Positions 16,985-25,309 of a stretch of DNA of 64,000 nucleotides are shown here, one piece after another. The notes beneath the pieces are model-generated. The model saw only the letters and a list, made by a program, of their open reading frames with translations. It was not told the origin of the DNA and did not search any database. Origin of the DNA: Sphingomonas desiccabilis (lineage in GTDB: Bacteria; Pseudomonadota; Alphaproteobacteria; Sphingomonadales; Sphingomonadaceae). How positions within the stretch are numbered: the stretch's first letter is position 1; every line of letters begins with the position of its first letter. The stretch covers positions 434,001 through 498,000 of the forward strand of contig NZ_SDPT01000003.1 of the NCBI RefSeq assembly GCF_004135605.1. The letters run 5' to 3'. Position numbers and translations under genes: made by a program.

Positions 16985-17854
16985 CTAACGCCGCCACCGC
17001 GCGAAGATCGCGGTGGGCAGGGTCAGGCCGCGGGCTTCCTCGCGGACGCCGAGTTCGCCGCACTCCACGGTGCCGCCCAGATCCGCCAGCGTCTGGCGCA
17101 GCAGCTCTCCGATCGCGAGCGCCGACATGCGCACGGCATAGACGGTCAGGAACAGGAAGCGCGAGTTGTCGTCCAGCAGCTGGCGGCAGTCCGCGATCAG
17201 GCCGGGGAGGTGATCCTCCAGCTTCCACACCTCGCCATTGGGGCCGCGGCCCCATTTCGGCGGATCGAGCAGGATGCCGTCGTAGCGGCGGTTACGGCGC
17301 ACCTCGCGTGCGACGAACTTGCTGGCGTCCTCCACCAGCCAGCGCACCGGCAGGTCGGTCATGCCCGAGAGCACGGCGTTACCGCGCGCGGCTTCGACCG
17401 ACTTCTTGGACGCATCCACGTGCACCATCCGGGCGCCGGCCGACGCCAGCGCAAGGGTGCCGACGCCGGTGTAGCCGAACAGGTTCAGGCATTCCGGGTC
17501 CGATGCGTCCCCCAGCTGCTCGCGCATCCAGCTCCACACCGGCGCCATGTCCGGAAAGAAGCCGAGGTGGCGGAACGGCGTGTTCTGCGCGGTGAAGCGA
17601 ACCTGGTCCCAGGCGAGCGGCCAGCCTTCGCGCGGCACCGGCTTGTCGAACTGCCAGCGGCCGCCGCCTTCCTCGTCGGAGCCGGGCACGAACTCGCCAT
17701 GCGCATCCCAGTCCGACGAGGCCGGCGCCCACATCGCCTGGGGTTCCGGGCGGATGAAGCGATAGGGGCCGTAGCGCTCGAGCTTGCGGCCGTGGCCGCA
17801 GTCCACCAGGCCATAGTCGGGCCACGGCTCGCCGATCAGGCTGACGAGATTCAC
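16985..17854 (-). CDS. class I SAM-dependent methyltransferase, RlmI-like
   Basis: Cytosolic enzyme of 289 residues. Residues about 115-140 contain the SAM-binding LNLFGYTGVGTLALASAGA followed by the acidic loop MVHVDASKKSVEAARGNAVL, and DGILLDPPKWGRGPNGEVW (about 205-225) is the DPPK catalytic motif of rRNA base methyltransferases such as RlmI/RlmK. There is no N-terminal PUA domain like that of RlmI, so the target RNA is uncertain. The GTG start overlaps the thrC stop by four bases, so it is co-translated with threonine synthase, a common alphaproteobacterial arrangement in my recollection. Confidence 0.83.
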   Translation of the reverse strand: MNLVSLIGEPWPDYGLVDCGHGRKLERYGPYRFIRPEPQAMWAPASSDWDAHGEFVPGSDEEGGGRWQFDKPVPREGWPLAWDQVRFTAQNTPFRHLGFFPDMAPVWSWMREQLGDASDPECLNLFGYTGVGTLALASAGARMVHVDASKKSVEAARGNAVLSGMTDLPVRWLVEDASKFVAREVRRNRRYDGILLDPPKWGRGPNGEVWKLEDHLPGLIADCRQLLDDNSRFLFLTVYAVRMSALAIGELLRQTLADLGGTVECGELGVREEARGLTLPTAIFARWRR

Positions 17855-19254
17855 GCGCGCGCCACCGCACGCTCGGCGATGTAGCCGGTCACCGCCTCGA
17901 AGGTGGCGGGAAGGCGGTCGCAGCGTTCCTCGCGCTCGAACAGATCGCCGACGCGAGCCGGGAGCGGCGGGCGCTGGCCGGTCGCACGCTCAACCGCGTC
18001 GGGGAACTTGGCCGGGTGTGCGGTCGCCAGCGTGACAACCGGCACGTCGGCGGCGATGTCGAGCGCGCGCGCGGCGGCGAGGCCGATGGCGGTGTGCGGG
18101 TCGATCAGCTCGCCCGAACGCTCGCACGCCCAGCGCATCGCACCCATCATGCCCTCGGCATCGATGCGCGCGCTGGCGAAGAGGGCGGCGGCGCCGTCGC
18201 GATGCGCGTTGGTCAGCTGCATCGCGCGGCTGGTTTCAAAGCCCTGCATCTGCAGCGCCAGCGCGGCGCCGTCGCGGCCGCCGAGATCGTGCAGCAGGCG
18301 TTCGAAGTTGGAGCTGACCTGGATGTCCATCGACGGCGTGTCGGTCGCGGTGACGCTGCCGGTCGAATAATCGCCCGCCGACAGCGCACGGTGGAGGATG
18401 TCGTTGACGTTGGTCGCGACCACCAGGCGGGCCACCGGCAGGCCCATGCGCTGGGCGACATAGCCGGCGAACACGTCGCCGAAGTTGCCGGTCGGGACGG
18501 AGAAGGCGACCGGCCGCTCGGGTGCGCCCAGGCGGACGGCGGTGTAGAAGTAGTAGACCACCTGCGCCATCAGCCGGGCCCAGTTGATCGAGTTCACCGC
18601 CGACAGGTGGAAGCGGCCGGCGAAATCGGGCGCGTTGAACATCGCCTTCACCAGCGCCTGGGCGTCGTCGAAGCTGCCGTCGATCGCGATGTTGTGGACG
18701 TTGGGCGCAAGCACCGTCGTCATCTGCCGCCGCTGCACGTCGGAGACGCGGCCATGCGGGTGGAGCATGAAGATGTCGACGCCGGTGCGGCCGGCGAGCG
18801 CGTCGATCGCGGCGGAGCCGGTGTCCCCCGACGTAGCACCGATCACCGTCACATGCTCGGACCGGCCGGTCAGGAAGCGTTCGAACAACAGGCCGAGCAG
18901 CTGGAGCGCGACGTCCTTGAATGCGAGCGTAGGGCCGTGGAACAGTTCCAGGAGCCAGTGGCGATGGTCGAGCTGGACGAGCGGGGTGACCGCGGCATGC
19001 GCGAAGCGGGTGCCATAGGCGCGCTCGCACAGATCGCGAAGCGCGTCTTCGCTCAGGCTGTCGCCGACGAAGGGGAGCATCACGCGCACCGCCGTCTCGG
19101 CATAGGAGAGGCCGGCGAGGGCCGTAATCTGGTCGCGCGAGAGCGTCGGCCACGCCTCCGGTACATAGAGTCCGCCGTCGGCGGCCAGCCCTGCCAGCGT
19201 CGCGCCCTCAAAATCGAGGACCGGCGCATTCCCCCTGGTGCTCACATAGCGCAT
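17851..19254 (-). CDS. thrC: threonine synthase
   Basis: PLP enzyme converting O-phosphohomoserine to threonine. The 467 residues fit the long (fungal/proteobacterial class 2) form. HGPTLAFKDVALQ holds the PLP lysine (Lys113), GATSGDTGSAAIDAL binds phosphate, and SINWARLMAQVVYYFY and PTGNFGDVFAGYVA are further signatures. The N-terminus MRYVSTRGNAP matches the family exactly. It sits 40 bases downstream of the SURF1 gene, a frequent association in alphaproteobacteria, and overlaps the methyltransferase gene. Confidence 0.97.
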   Translation of the reverse strand: MRYVSTRGNAPVLDFEGATLAGLAADGGLYVPEAWPTLSRDQITALAGLSYAETAVRVMLPFVGDSLSEDALRDLCERAYGTRFAHAAVTPLVQLDHRHWLLELFHGPTLAFKDVALQLLGLLFERFLTGRSEHVTVIGATSGDTGSAAIDALAGRTGVDIFMLHPHGRVSDVQRRQMTTVLAPNVHNIAIDGSFDDAQALVKAMFNAPDFAGRFHLSAVNSINWARLMAQVVYYFYTAVRLGAPERPVAFSVPTGNFGDVFAGYVAQRMGLPVARLVVATNVNDILHRALSAGDYSTGSVTATDTPSMDIQVSSNFERLLHDLGGRDGAALALQMQGFETSRAMQLTNAHRDGAAALFASARIDAEGMMGAMRWACERSGELIDPHTAIGLAAARALDIAADVPVVTLATAHPAKFPDAVERATGQRPPLPARVGDLFEREERCDRLPATFEAVTGYIAERAVARA

Positions 19255-19294
19255 GCGGAGGCGTTAGCCCTCCCGCCGGGAGGGCACAAGCGCG

Positions 19295-19909
19295 TCAGCC
19301 CTTCCGGCGATGGCGAAGTGCCAGTGCATAGATGGCGACCGCGATGGCGGCGAAGGCGAACCACTGCACCGCATAGGCGAGATGGTTGTTCGGCACATCC
19401 GCGGGATCGGGTTGGTGGCTGGGTTCAAGGCCGGGTGCGGGCGCTTCGGCCACGATCATCCACACCTTTGCCGCCCGGGCGCCGAAGGCTGCCGCGATGG
19501 CGGGCGTGCCGCTCGGCGCTTGTGTCAGCAGGCCCGTGACACGCCCCCCCTGCCAGCTGGGGCGCAGCTTGGGATCGTTGCCCACCCCCATGTCGGCGCG
19601 GAACGTCGCCGTGTGCGGACCGGTCCTGCAATGGGCGATGTGACGCCAGCCGGGCGTGCCGTCTCCGGTTCGACCGGCGCTGGCGCTCCAGCCTGTCACT
19701 GCCACGCAACGCGCGGCCACGCGGCGGAACAGCAGATCGTCGGTGGGGGCGCGGGGAAGGGGAATGACCTCCTTTCCGGCGTTGGCGGTGAAGCGGGCGA
19801 TCATCGCCTCCTTCTGGTCCCGCCGGTGGAGTTGCCAAAAGCCGAGGGCGAGCATCGCGGCCACCGCCAGCAGCACCGCTGCGGTGGCGACCGCGGGGAG
19901 GCGCCTCAT
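19295..19909 (-). CDS. SURF1 family cytochrome oxidase assembly protein
   Basis: Inner membrane protein of 204 residues with the SURF1 topology: one membrane helix at each end (about 8-25 and 180-198) and a periplasmic domain between. The family motifs are the N-terminal LGFWQLHRRDQKEAMI and the C-terminal NNHLAYAVQWFAFAAIAV. SURF1 helps haem a insertion into subunit I of aa3 oxidase. The middle domain is shorter and less conserved than usual. The ATG overlaps the DUF983 stop by four bases, making it part of the ctaB-to-SURF1 operon. Confidence 0.9.
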   Translation of the reverse strand: MRRLPAVATAAVLLAVAAMLALGFWQLHRRDQKEAMIARFTANAGKEVIPLPRAPTDDLLFRRVAARCVAVTGWSASAGRTGDGTPGWRHIAHCRTGPHTATFRADMGVGNDPKLRPSWQGGRVTGLLTQAPSGTPAIAAAFGARAAKVWMIVAEAPAPGLEPSHQPDPADVPNNHLAYAVQWFAFAAIAVAIYALALRHRRKG

Positions 19910-20289
19910 GGCTCGTCGCTCGTCAGCCGGGCCTCACGCGCGGCGTTGCGATATTCCAGCGCGAGCAGCAGCGCCTTGGTGAACCGCAGCGACACCGCGA
20001 CGCCGCCTAGGGTGAGCGGCAGCCACAGCACCACGTGCAGCCATGTCGGCGGCGAGAAGAGCAGCTCGACCACCACGGCCAGGACCGTCACGAGCGTGCC
20101 GATCCCCATCGTCAGGAACACCGTGGGGCCGTCGCCCACGTTGAAGCGAAGGAAGTCGAGCCCGCATCGGGTGCAGCTGGGGGCAAAGGCGATGAAGCCG
20201 GCGAACAGCGTCTTCGCCCCGCAGCGCGGGCACAGCCCGCCCGTCGCGGCCGCCAGAGGTTCCGGCGGCGCGCCGGCGAGGCCGGTCAC
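19906..20289 (-). CDS. DUF983 zinc-ribbon membrane protein
   Basis: Protein of 127 residues. An N-terminal zinc ribbon has four cysteines (20, 23, 39 and 42; CPRCG and CTRCG), followed by two membrane helices (about 55-75 and 80-105). It matches the DUF983 family, which is regularly placed between the cox subunit III gene and SURF1 in alphaproteobacteria and is presumed to assist oxidase assembly, though no activity is established. It starts with GTG at 20289, two bases from the ctaE stop, and runs into SURF1 with a four-base overlap. Confidence 0.88.
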   Translation of the reverse strand: MTGLAGAPPEPLAAATGGLCPRCGAKTLFAGFIAFAPSCTRCGLDFLRFNVGDGPTVFLTMGIGTLVTVLAVVVELLFSPPTWLHVVLWLPLTLGGVAVSLRFTKALLLALEYRNAAREARLTSDEP

Positions 20290-20290
20290 G

Positions 20291-21202
20291 TCAGCCCGCG
20301 TGGACCGGCGCGCCCCAGCCGCCCCAGACGTAGACGGTGACGAACAGGAACAGCCAGACCACGTCGACGAAGTGCCAGTACCAGGCCGCCGCCTCGAAGC
20401 CGAAATGCTGGCGGGGCGTGAAGTCGCCCTTGTACACGCGCACCAGGTTCACGATCAGGAAGATGGTGCCGACAAGGACGTGGAAGCCGTGGAAGCCCGT
20501 CGCCATGTAGAAGGCGGAGGTGTAGTTGATCGTCCCGAACGGGAACGGCGCATGGGCGTATTCATAGGCCTGGATGCACGAAAACAGCACCCCGAGCACG
20601 ATCGTCAGCCACAGGCCCTTCTTGACGCCATCGTCTTCGCCGACGCCGAGTAGACCCCATAGCCCGACCCGACGGCCACCGCGCTGACCATGGATCAGCG
20701 CATGATGCGCCCAGGTAATGGTCGTGCCCGAGAGCAGCAGGAGGAAGGTGTTGAGGAGCGGAAGCTGGAAGGCGTCGAGGACCTCGATCCCGGCCGGCGG
20801 CCACTGGGCGGCGAGCTGCGATGCGGAATCGATCAGCGAGACCCCGTCCTCATGGTTGAACTGGACGGCTGCCGGGAACAGCGCGAAGTCGAACCATGCC
20901 CAGAACCAGCCGAGGAAGAACATCACTTCGGAGGCGATGAAGAGCACCATGCCGTAGCGCAGGTGGAGCTGCACGACGGGGGTATGGTCGCCCGCGCGTG
21001 CCTCGCGGATCACGTCGGCCCACCACAGGCCCATGCAGCTCAGAACCGCAATCAGGCCGGCGCCGAACACCAGGCCGCCATAGGCCGCATCGCGCATGTA
21101 CATGATGCCGCCCGCAGCCAGCACCAGTGCGGCGAAGCTGCTCAGCAACGGCCACGGGCTCGGTGGCAGGATATGATAATCGTGGTTCTTGGTTCCGGCC
21201 AT
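20291..21202 (-). CDS. ctaE: cytochrome c oxidase subunit III
   Basis: Core subunit III of the aa3 oxidase, 303 residues, seven membrane helices. Typical features are HDYHILPPSPWPLL at the N-terminus, SEVMFFLGWFWAWFDFALFP with the lipid-pocket glutamate, TTITWAHHAL, ATGFHGFHVLVGTIFL and the C-terminal AAAWYWHFVDVVWLFLFVTVYVWGG. ATG at 21202 is preferred over 21214 because a GGGGA box is better placed for it. It lies 32 bases downstream of ctaG on the same strand. Confidence 0.96.
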   Translation of the reverse strand: MAGTKNHDYHILPPSPWPLLSSFAALVLAAGGIMYMRDAAYGGLVFGAGLIAVLSCMGLWWADVIREARAGDHTPVVQLHLRYGMVLFIASEVMFFLGWFWAWFDFALFPAAVQFNHEDGVSLIDSASQLAAQWPPAGIEVLDAFQLPLLNTFLLLLSGTTITWAHHALIHGQRGGRRVGLWGLLGVGEDDGVKKGLWLTIVLGVLFSCIQAYEYAHAPFPFGTINYTSAFYMATGFHGFHVLVGTIFLIVNLVRVYKGDFTPRQHFGFEAAAWYWHFVDVVWLFLFVTVYVWGGWGAPVHAG

Positions 21203-21234
21203 CGTCGTCCCCATCCTCTCTTGTCCGCAAAGGT

Positions 21235-21768
21235 CTAGCTTGGCGTTCGAGGGGAATCCACCGGGTAAAACGTATAGGACAGGGTGATGACACGCACGTC
21301 GCTGGTGTCGGGATCGCTCGCGAGCTTGGGATCGACGTAGAAGATCACCGGCATGCGCACCTCCTCGCCGGGCTGGAGCGTCTGCTCGGTGAAGCAGAAG
21401 CACTGGATCTTCGTGAAATACTTGCCCGCCTGGGCCGGGGTCACGTTGAAGGTGGCGGTGCCGGTGATCGGGCGGTCGGTCAGGTTCTTGGCGGTGAAGA
21501 ACGCCATGTCGCGCGCGCCGATGTCGATCGTCTCGGCCGTTCGCTCGGGTCGAAAGCGCCACTTGAGGTCGGGTGCCACGTTGCTGTCGAAGCGCACGGT
21601 GACCTTGTCGCCGATGCCACCGGGCGCCGCTTCGCCGCGCTGCGTGGTGCCGTTCAGTCCCGTCACCTGGCAGAAGACGCGATAGAGCGGCACGCTCGCC
21701 CAGCCGAGCCCGGTCATCGAAACGGCGGCGAGGCCGGCGAGCAGCGCGGTGCGGGCGTTGCGGGTCAC
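21235..21768 (-). CDS. ctaG: cytochrome c oxidase assembly protein CtaG/Cox11
   Basis: Copper chaperone that helps form the CuB site in subunit I. Of 177 residues, the first 30 contain one membrane anchor, and the rest is the periplasmic immunoglobulin-like domain with the copper motif KIQCFCFTEQTLQPGEE (CxC pair) and the N-terminal VPLYRVFCQVTGLNG with another conserved cysteine. The start is GTG at 21768, overlapping the stop of the upstream 44-residue gene (GTGA), so the two are translationally coupled. Confidence 0.94.
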   Translation of the reverse strand: MTRNARTALLAGLAAVSMTGLGWASVPLYRVFCQVTGLNGTTQRGEAAPGGIGDKVTVRFDSNVAPDLKWRFRPERTAETIDIGARDMAFFTAKNLTDRPITGTATFNVTPAQAGKYFTKIQCFCFTEQTLQPGEEVRMPVIFYVDPKLASDPDTSDVRVITLSYTFYPVDSPRTPS

Positions 21769-21899
21769 ATCATCCCCGCCTGAATCTTGACGATGGTGAT
21801 CGCGAACACGAGCAGCACCAGTGCGCCGAGCAGCCACGCCATCACCTTGGCACGCGATTGCTGGCGGGCACGGACCAGCGCTTCCTCCTCCGGGGTCAT
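21765..21899 (-). CDS. 44-residue single-span membrane protein in the cox operon
   Basis: Tiny gene of 44 codons starting [20 protein letters not shown], with a charged cytosolic helix of about 19 residues, one strongly hydrophobic membrane helix (about 21-37) and a short polar end. It overlaps ctaB upstream and ctaG downstream by four bases each, which strongly argues that it is translated. Similar short proteins (sometimes called CoxF or left hypothetical) sit at this place in other alphaproteobacterial cox operons. A role in oxidase assembly or as a small subunit is an inference from position only. Confidence 0.75.
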   Translation of the reverse strand: MTPEEEALVRARQQSRAKVMAWLLGALVLLVFAITIVKIQAGMM

Positions 21900-22801
21900 G
21901 GCAGCAGCCACCGATCGGCGACCAGCGCGCCGAACACGACGAAGAGGTAGAGGATCGAATAGCCGAATAGGCGCTTTTCCGGCTGCATCGTGTCGCCCTC
22001 GGGCGCTGTCGTGCGCAGCGCCACGCCTAGCGCGAACCAGCCGAACACCGCGGTCATCGCAACCGACACCACGCCATAGATCGCGCCGGCGAGGCCGAGC
22101 GGCCAGGGGGCGATCGCAGCCAGCGCCATCGGGATGGTGTAGAGGCCGATCTGGGTACGGGTCGTGCGTTCGCCGGCCACCACCGGCAGCATCGGCACGC
22201 CGGCCGCCGCATAGTCCATGCGGACGAACAGCGCGAGCGCCCAGAAGTGCGGCGGCGTCCACAGGAACACCAGGCTGAACAGCAGCAGCGGAAGGAGCGC
22301 GATCTCCCCCGTCGCCGCTGCCCAGCCGATCAGCGGCGGGAAGGCACCGGCCGCACCGCCGATCACGATGTTCTGCGGCGTCCGACGCTTCAGCCAGACG
22401 GTGTAGATGAGCACATAGAAGAGGATCGAGACGGTCAGGATTGCGGCGGCCGCCAGGTTGATCGCCAGCCCCATTAGCGCGACCGAGAACACCGCGAGTC
22501 CCACCCCGAAATGGAGCGCCGACTGCCGGTCCATGCGGCCGGCGGGAAGCGGACGACCGCGGGTGCGCTTCATGTGCGCGTCCAGGTCCGCTTCATACCA
22601 CTGGTTGAGCGCACCGGCCGCGCCGGCGCCGAGCGCGATGCACAGGATCGCGGTGAAGCCCAGCACGGGATGAATGCCGACGGGCGCGGCAAGCATGCCG
22701 CACAGGCCGGTGAAGACCACCAGGGTCATCACGCGCGGCTTGGTGAGAGCGAGGAAGTCCCGCCAATCAGCGGGCATCGTCAGGGAAACTGCAGTGGTCA
22801 T
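21896..22801 (-). CDS. ctaB: protohaem IX farnesyltransferase (haem O synthase)
   Basis: Membrane prenyltransferase converting haem B to haem O, precursor of haem A. The 301 residues contain the first aspartate-rich motif [23 protein letters not shown], the second conserved loop [28 protein letters not shown], and about nine membrane helices. ATG at 22801 gives [24 protein letters not shown], matching the family; longer starts would run into the DUF2490 promoter region. It heads the ctaB-44aa-ctaG-ctaE-DUF983-SURF1 series and is divergent from DUF2490. Confidence 0.95.
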   Translation of the reverse strand: MTTAVSLTMPADWRDFLALTKPRVMTLVVFTGLCGMLAAPVGIHPVLGFTAILCIALGAGAAGALNQWYEADLDAHMKRTRGRPLPAGRMDRQSALHFGVGLAVFSVALMGLAINLAAAAILTVSILFYVLIYTVWLKRRTPQNIVIGGAAGAFPPLIGWAAATGEIALLPLLLFSLVFLWTPPHFWALALFVRMDYAAAGVPMLPVVAGERTTRTQIGLYTIPMALAAIAPWPLGLAGAIYGVVSVAMTAVFGWFALGVALRTTAPEGDTMQPEKRLFGYSILYLFVVFGALVADRWLLP

Positions 22802-22880
22802 GGCCTGCATCCACGTATAGTCCGGCGGACGCCGTGGCGAAAGGGTTGCCGCCACTTCCCGCTGCGATACAGGTGCAGGC

Positions 22881-23564
22881 ATGCGAACTCTTCTAGCCTG
22901 CGCGACGGCCGTCGCCGCCATCTCCTCGACTCCGGCGCTCGCCCAGACGACGCAGGACGAGCAGCTCTGGATCAACGTCACGCTGACCGGATCCGCGAAG
23001 GACGACCTCCTCTACTTCGTCGAGGCGCAGCCGCGGCTGATGGAGGGATTGTCGGAGATGCGGCAGGCCCTCCTGCGGGGGGCGATCGGCTGGCGGGTGA
23101 GCGACCGCGTCAGCATCTACCAGGGCTATGCCTATGTCGCGCAGCCGGTGGAGGGCCCCGCCCCCGATCGCGACGAGCACCGCAGCTTCCAGCAGCTGTC
23201 GTGGACGCTGGTGCCAGGCGCGACCGAAGTCTCGGCGCGTACCCGCTTCGAACAGCGCTGGGTGGACGGCTTCAGCGACGCCGGGCTGCGCGTCCGCCAG
23301 ATGGCCCGCCTGGAGACGCCGATCGCGGGCGGGAAGAAGCCGCTCAAGGCGCTGCTTTCCGCGGAAGCCATGTTTGCGCTCAACGACACCGACTGGGGCG
23401 CCCGGGGCGGCTTCGACCAGCTGCGCAGCTTCGTGGGCGTCGAGGTGCCGCTGAAGGGCAAGTCCACCGTAGAGGCGGGGTATCTCAACCAGCTGGTGAA
23501 CCGCACCGGAGGGGCGACGGCGGTCAACCACGTCGCCTCGGTGAGCCTGTTCGTCCGCCCCTGA
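22881..23564 (+). CDS. DUF2490 outer-membrane-type protein
   Basis: Secreted protein of 227 residues with a signal peptide ending in PALAQ (cleavage near 22). The mature part is a series of alternating beta-strands with aromatic ends ([34 protein letters not shown]) and a C-terminal aromatic/proline end LFVRP, consistent with a small outer membrane barrel of the DUF2490 family. The function is unknown. It is transcribed against the flanking cox genes and sits between ctaD and ctaB. It ends in a terminator hairpin shared with ctaD. Confidence 0.8.
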   Translation: MRTLLACATAVAAISSTPALAQTTQDEQLWINVTLTGSAKDDLLYFVEAQPRLMEGLSEMRQALLRGAIGWRVSDRVSIYQGYAYVAQPVEGPAPDRDEHRSFQQLSWTLVPGATEVSARTRFEQRWVDGFSDAGLRVRQMARLETPIAGGKKPLKALLSAEAMFALNDTDWGARGGFDQLRSFVGVEVPLKGKSTVEAGYLNQLVNRTGGATAVNHVASVSLFVRP

Positions 23565-23586
23565 CCTCGGGCCAGCGGTAAAAGAA

Positions 23587-23619
23587 AACGCCCCGGGGAG
23601 GATGCTCCCCGGGGGCGTT
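23587..23619. terminator. bidirectional terminator between DUF2490 and ctaD
   Basis: A 14-base-pair stem (aacgccccggggag with ctccccgggggcgtt, one bulged G) and a gatg loop lies between two convergent stop codons. An A-rich run on the left gives a U-tract for transcripts of the minus strand, and tcttgtt on the right serves the plus strand. It therefore probably ends both the ctaCD and the DUF2490 transcripts. Confidence 0.88.
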
Positions 23620-23641
23620 CTTGTTGGCAACGGCCGGCCGG

Positions 23642-25306
23642 TCAGTCGACCTTGGGCAGCGTCTCGAACTGGTGGTAGGGCGGCGGGGAGGACAGCGTCC
23701 ACTCCAGCGTCGTCGCGCCTTCACCCCAGGGATTGTCGCCGGCGCGGCGGCCGCTTGCCAGCGACACGACCAGGTTGATCAGGAAAATCACGATACCGGC
23801 TGCCATGATCACATAGCCGATCGAGGCGATGTGGTTCCAATAGGCAAAGGCGTCCGGATAGTCCGGGATGCGGCGCGGCATGCCGTTGGCGCCCAGGAAG
23901 TGCATCGGGAAGAACAGCACGTTCACGCCGACGAAGAACACCCAGAAGTGCAGCTTGCCGAGCAGCTCGTTGTACATCTTCCCCGACATCTTGGGGAACC
24001 AATAGTAGAAGCCGGCGAACAGGGCGAACACCGCGCCCAGCGACAGCACGTAGTGGAAGTGCGCCACGACGTAATAGGTGTCGTGCATATAGTCGTCGAC
24101 GCCGCCGTTCGCGAGGATCACGCCGGTCACACCGCCCACGGTGAACATGAAGATGAAGCCCAGCGCCCACAGCATCGGGGTGGGGAAGCGCAAGCTGCCG
24201 TCCCACATGGTCGCGATCCACGAAAAGATCTTGATGCCGGTCGGCACCGCGATGATCATGGTCGCGGCGGTGAAGTACATCTTGGTGTTCACGCTTAGTC
24301 CCGTCGTGAACATGTGGTGCGCCCACACGATGAAGCCGACGGCGCCGATCGCGACCATGGCATAGGCCATGCCGAGATAGCCGAACACCGGCTTGCGGCT
24401 GAAGGTCGCGACCACATGGCTGATCATGCCGAAGCCCGGCAGGATCATGATGTAGACCTCCGGATGGCCGAAGAACCAGAACAGGTGCTGGTAGAGCACC
24501 GGATCGCCGCCGCCGGCCGGATCGAAGAAGGTGGTGCTGAAATGGCGATCGGTCAGCAGCATGGTGATCGCCGCGGCCAGAACCGGCAGCGACAGCAGCA
24601 GCAGGAACGCGGTGACCAGCACCGACCAGGCGAACAGCGGCATCTTGTGCAGCGTCATGCCCGGCGCGCGCATGTTGAAGATGGTGGTGATGAAGTTGAT
24701 CGCGCCCAGGATCGAGCTGGCGCCCGACAGGTGCAGCGCCAGGATCGCCATGTCGACCGAGGCCGAGGGCTCGCCATAGGTGGAGAGCGGCGCATAGACC
24801 GTCCAGCCGGTGCCCGCGCCGCCGAAGAAGGGCGAGGCGAGCAGCAGGATGCCCGAGGGCACCAGCAGCCAGAAGGACACGTTGTTCATGCGCGGGAACG
24901 CCATGTCGGGCGCCCCGATCATGATCGGCACGAACCAGTTGCCGAATCCGCCGATCATCGCCGGCATCACCATGAAGAACACCATGATCAGCCCGTGGGC
25001 GGTGATCATCACGTTCCAGAGGTGGAGCGATTCGTCGAGACTCTGTTCCGACCCGGCGAGCCAGGTGGCCCAGCTGCCCAGATGTTGGATGCCGGGCTCC
25101 GCCAGCTCCCAGCGCATCAGGCCGGAGATCGCGCCGCCGACCACGCCCATGAAGATCGCGAAGATCAGGTAGAGCGTGCCGATGTCCTTGTGGTTGGTGG
25201 ACAGGAACCAGCGGGCGAAGAAGCCGGGGCGGTGGTCCGCATGATGCTCGTGCGAATGCGGATGGTGCGCCTCGAACGCGGACGGCTGCAGGGCGGTGTC
25301 GGTCAT
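23642..25306 (-). CDS. ctaD: cytochrome c oxidase subunit I (aa3 type)
   Basis: Catalytic subunit of the terminal oxidase, 554 residues, twelve membrane helices. Haem a and a3 ligand histidines and CuB sites are visible in [37 protein letters not shown] (with the His-Tyr pair), [11 protein letters not shown] and [17 protein letters not shown]. The GHPEVY motif and the K-channel features identify an A-type oxidase. A histidine-rich N-terminus ([12 protein letters not shown]) precedes the first helix. Its ATG is 3 bases from the ctaC stop, and it ends at the bidirectional terminator. Confidence 0.98.
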   Translation of the reverse strand: MTDTALQPSAFEAHHPHSHEHHADHRPGFFARWFLSTNHKDIGTLYLIFAIFMGVVGGAISGLMRWELAEPGIQHLGSWATWLAGSEQSLDESLHLWNVMITAHGLIMVFFMVMPAMIGGFGNWFVPIMIGAPDMAFPRMNNVSFWLLVPSGILLLASPFFGGAGTGWTVYAPLSTYGEPSASVDMAILALHLSGASSILGAINFITTIFNMRAPGMTLHKMPLFAWSVLVTAFLLLLSLPVLAAAITMLLTDRHFSTTFFDPAGGGDPVLYQHLFWFFGHPEVYIMILPGFGMISHVVATFSRKPVFGYLGMAYAMVAIGAVGFIVWAHHMFTTGLSVNTKMYFTAATMIIAVPTGIKIFSWIATMWDGSLRFPTPMLWALGFIFMFTVGGVTGVILANGGVDDYMHDTYYVVAHFHYVLSLGAVFALFAGFYYWFPKMSGKMYNELLGKLHFWVFFVGVNVLFFPMHFLGANGMPRRIPDYPDAFAYWNHIASIGYVIMAAGIVIFLINLVVSLASGRRAGDNPWGEGATTLEWTLSSPPPYHQFETLPKVD

Positions 25307-25309
25307 GGC

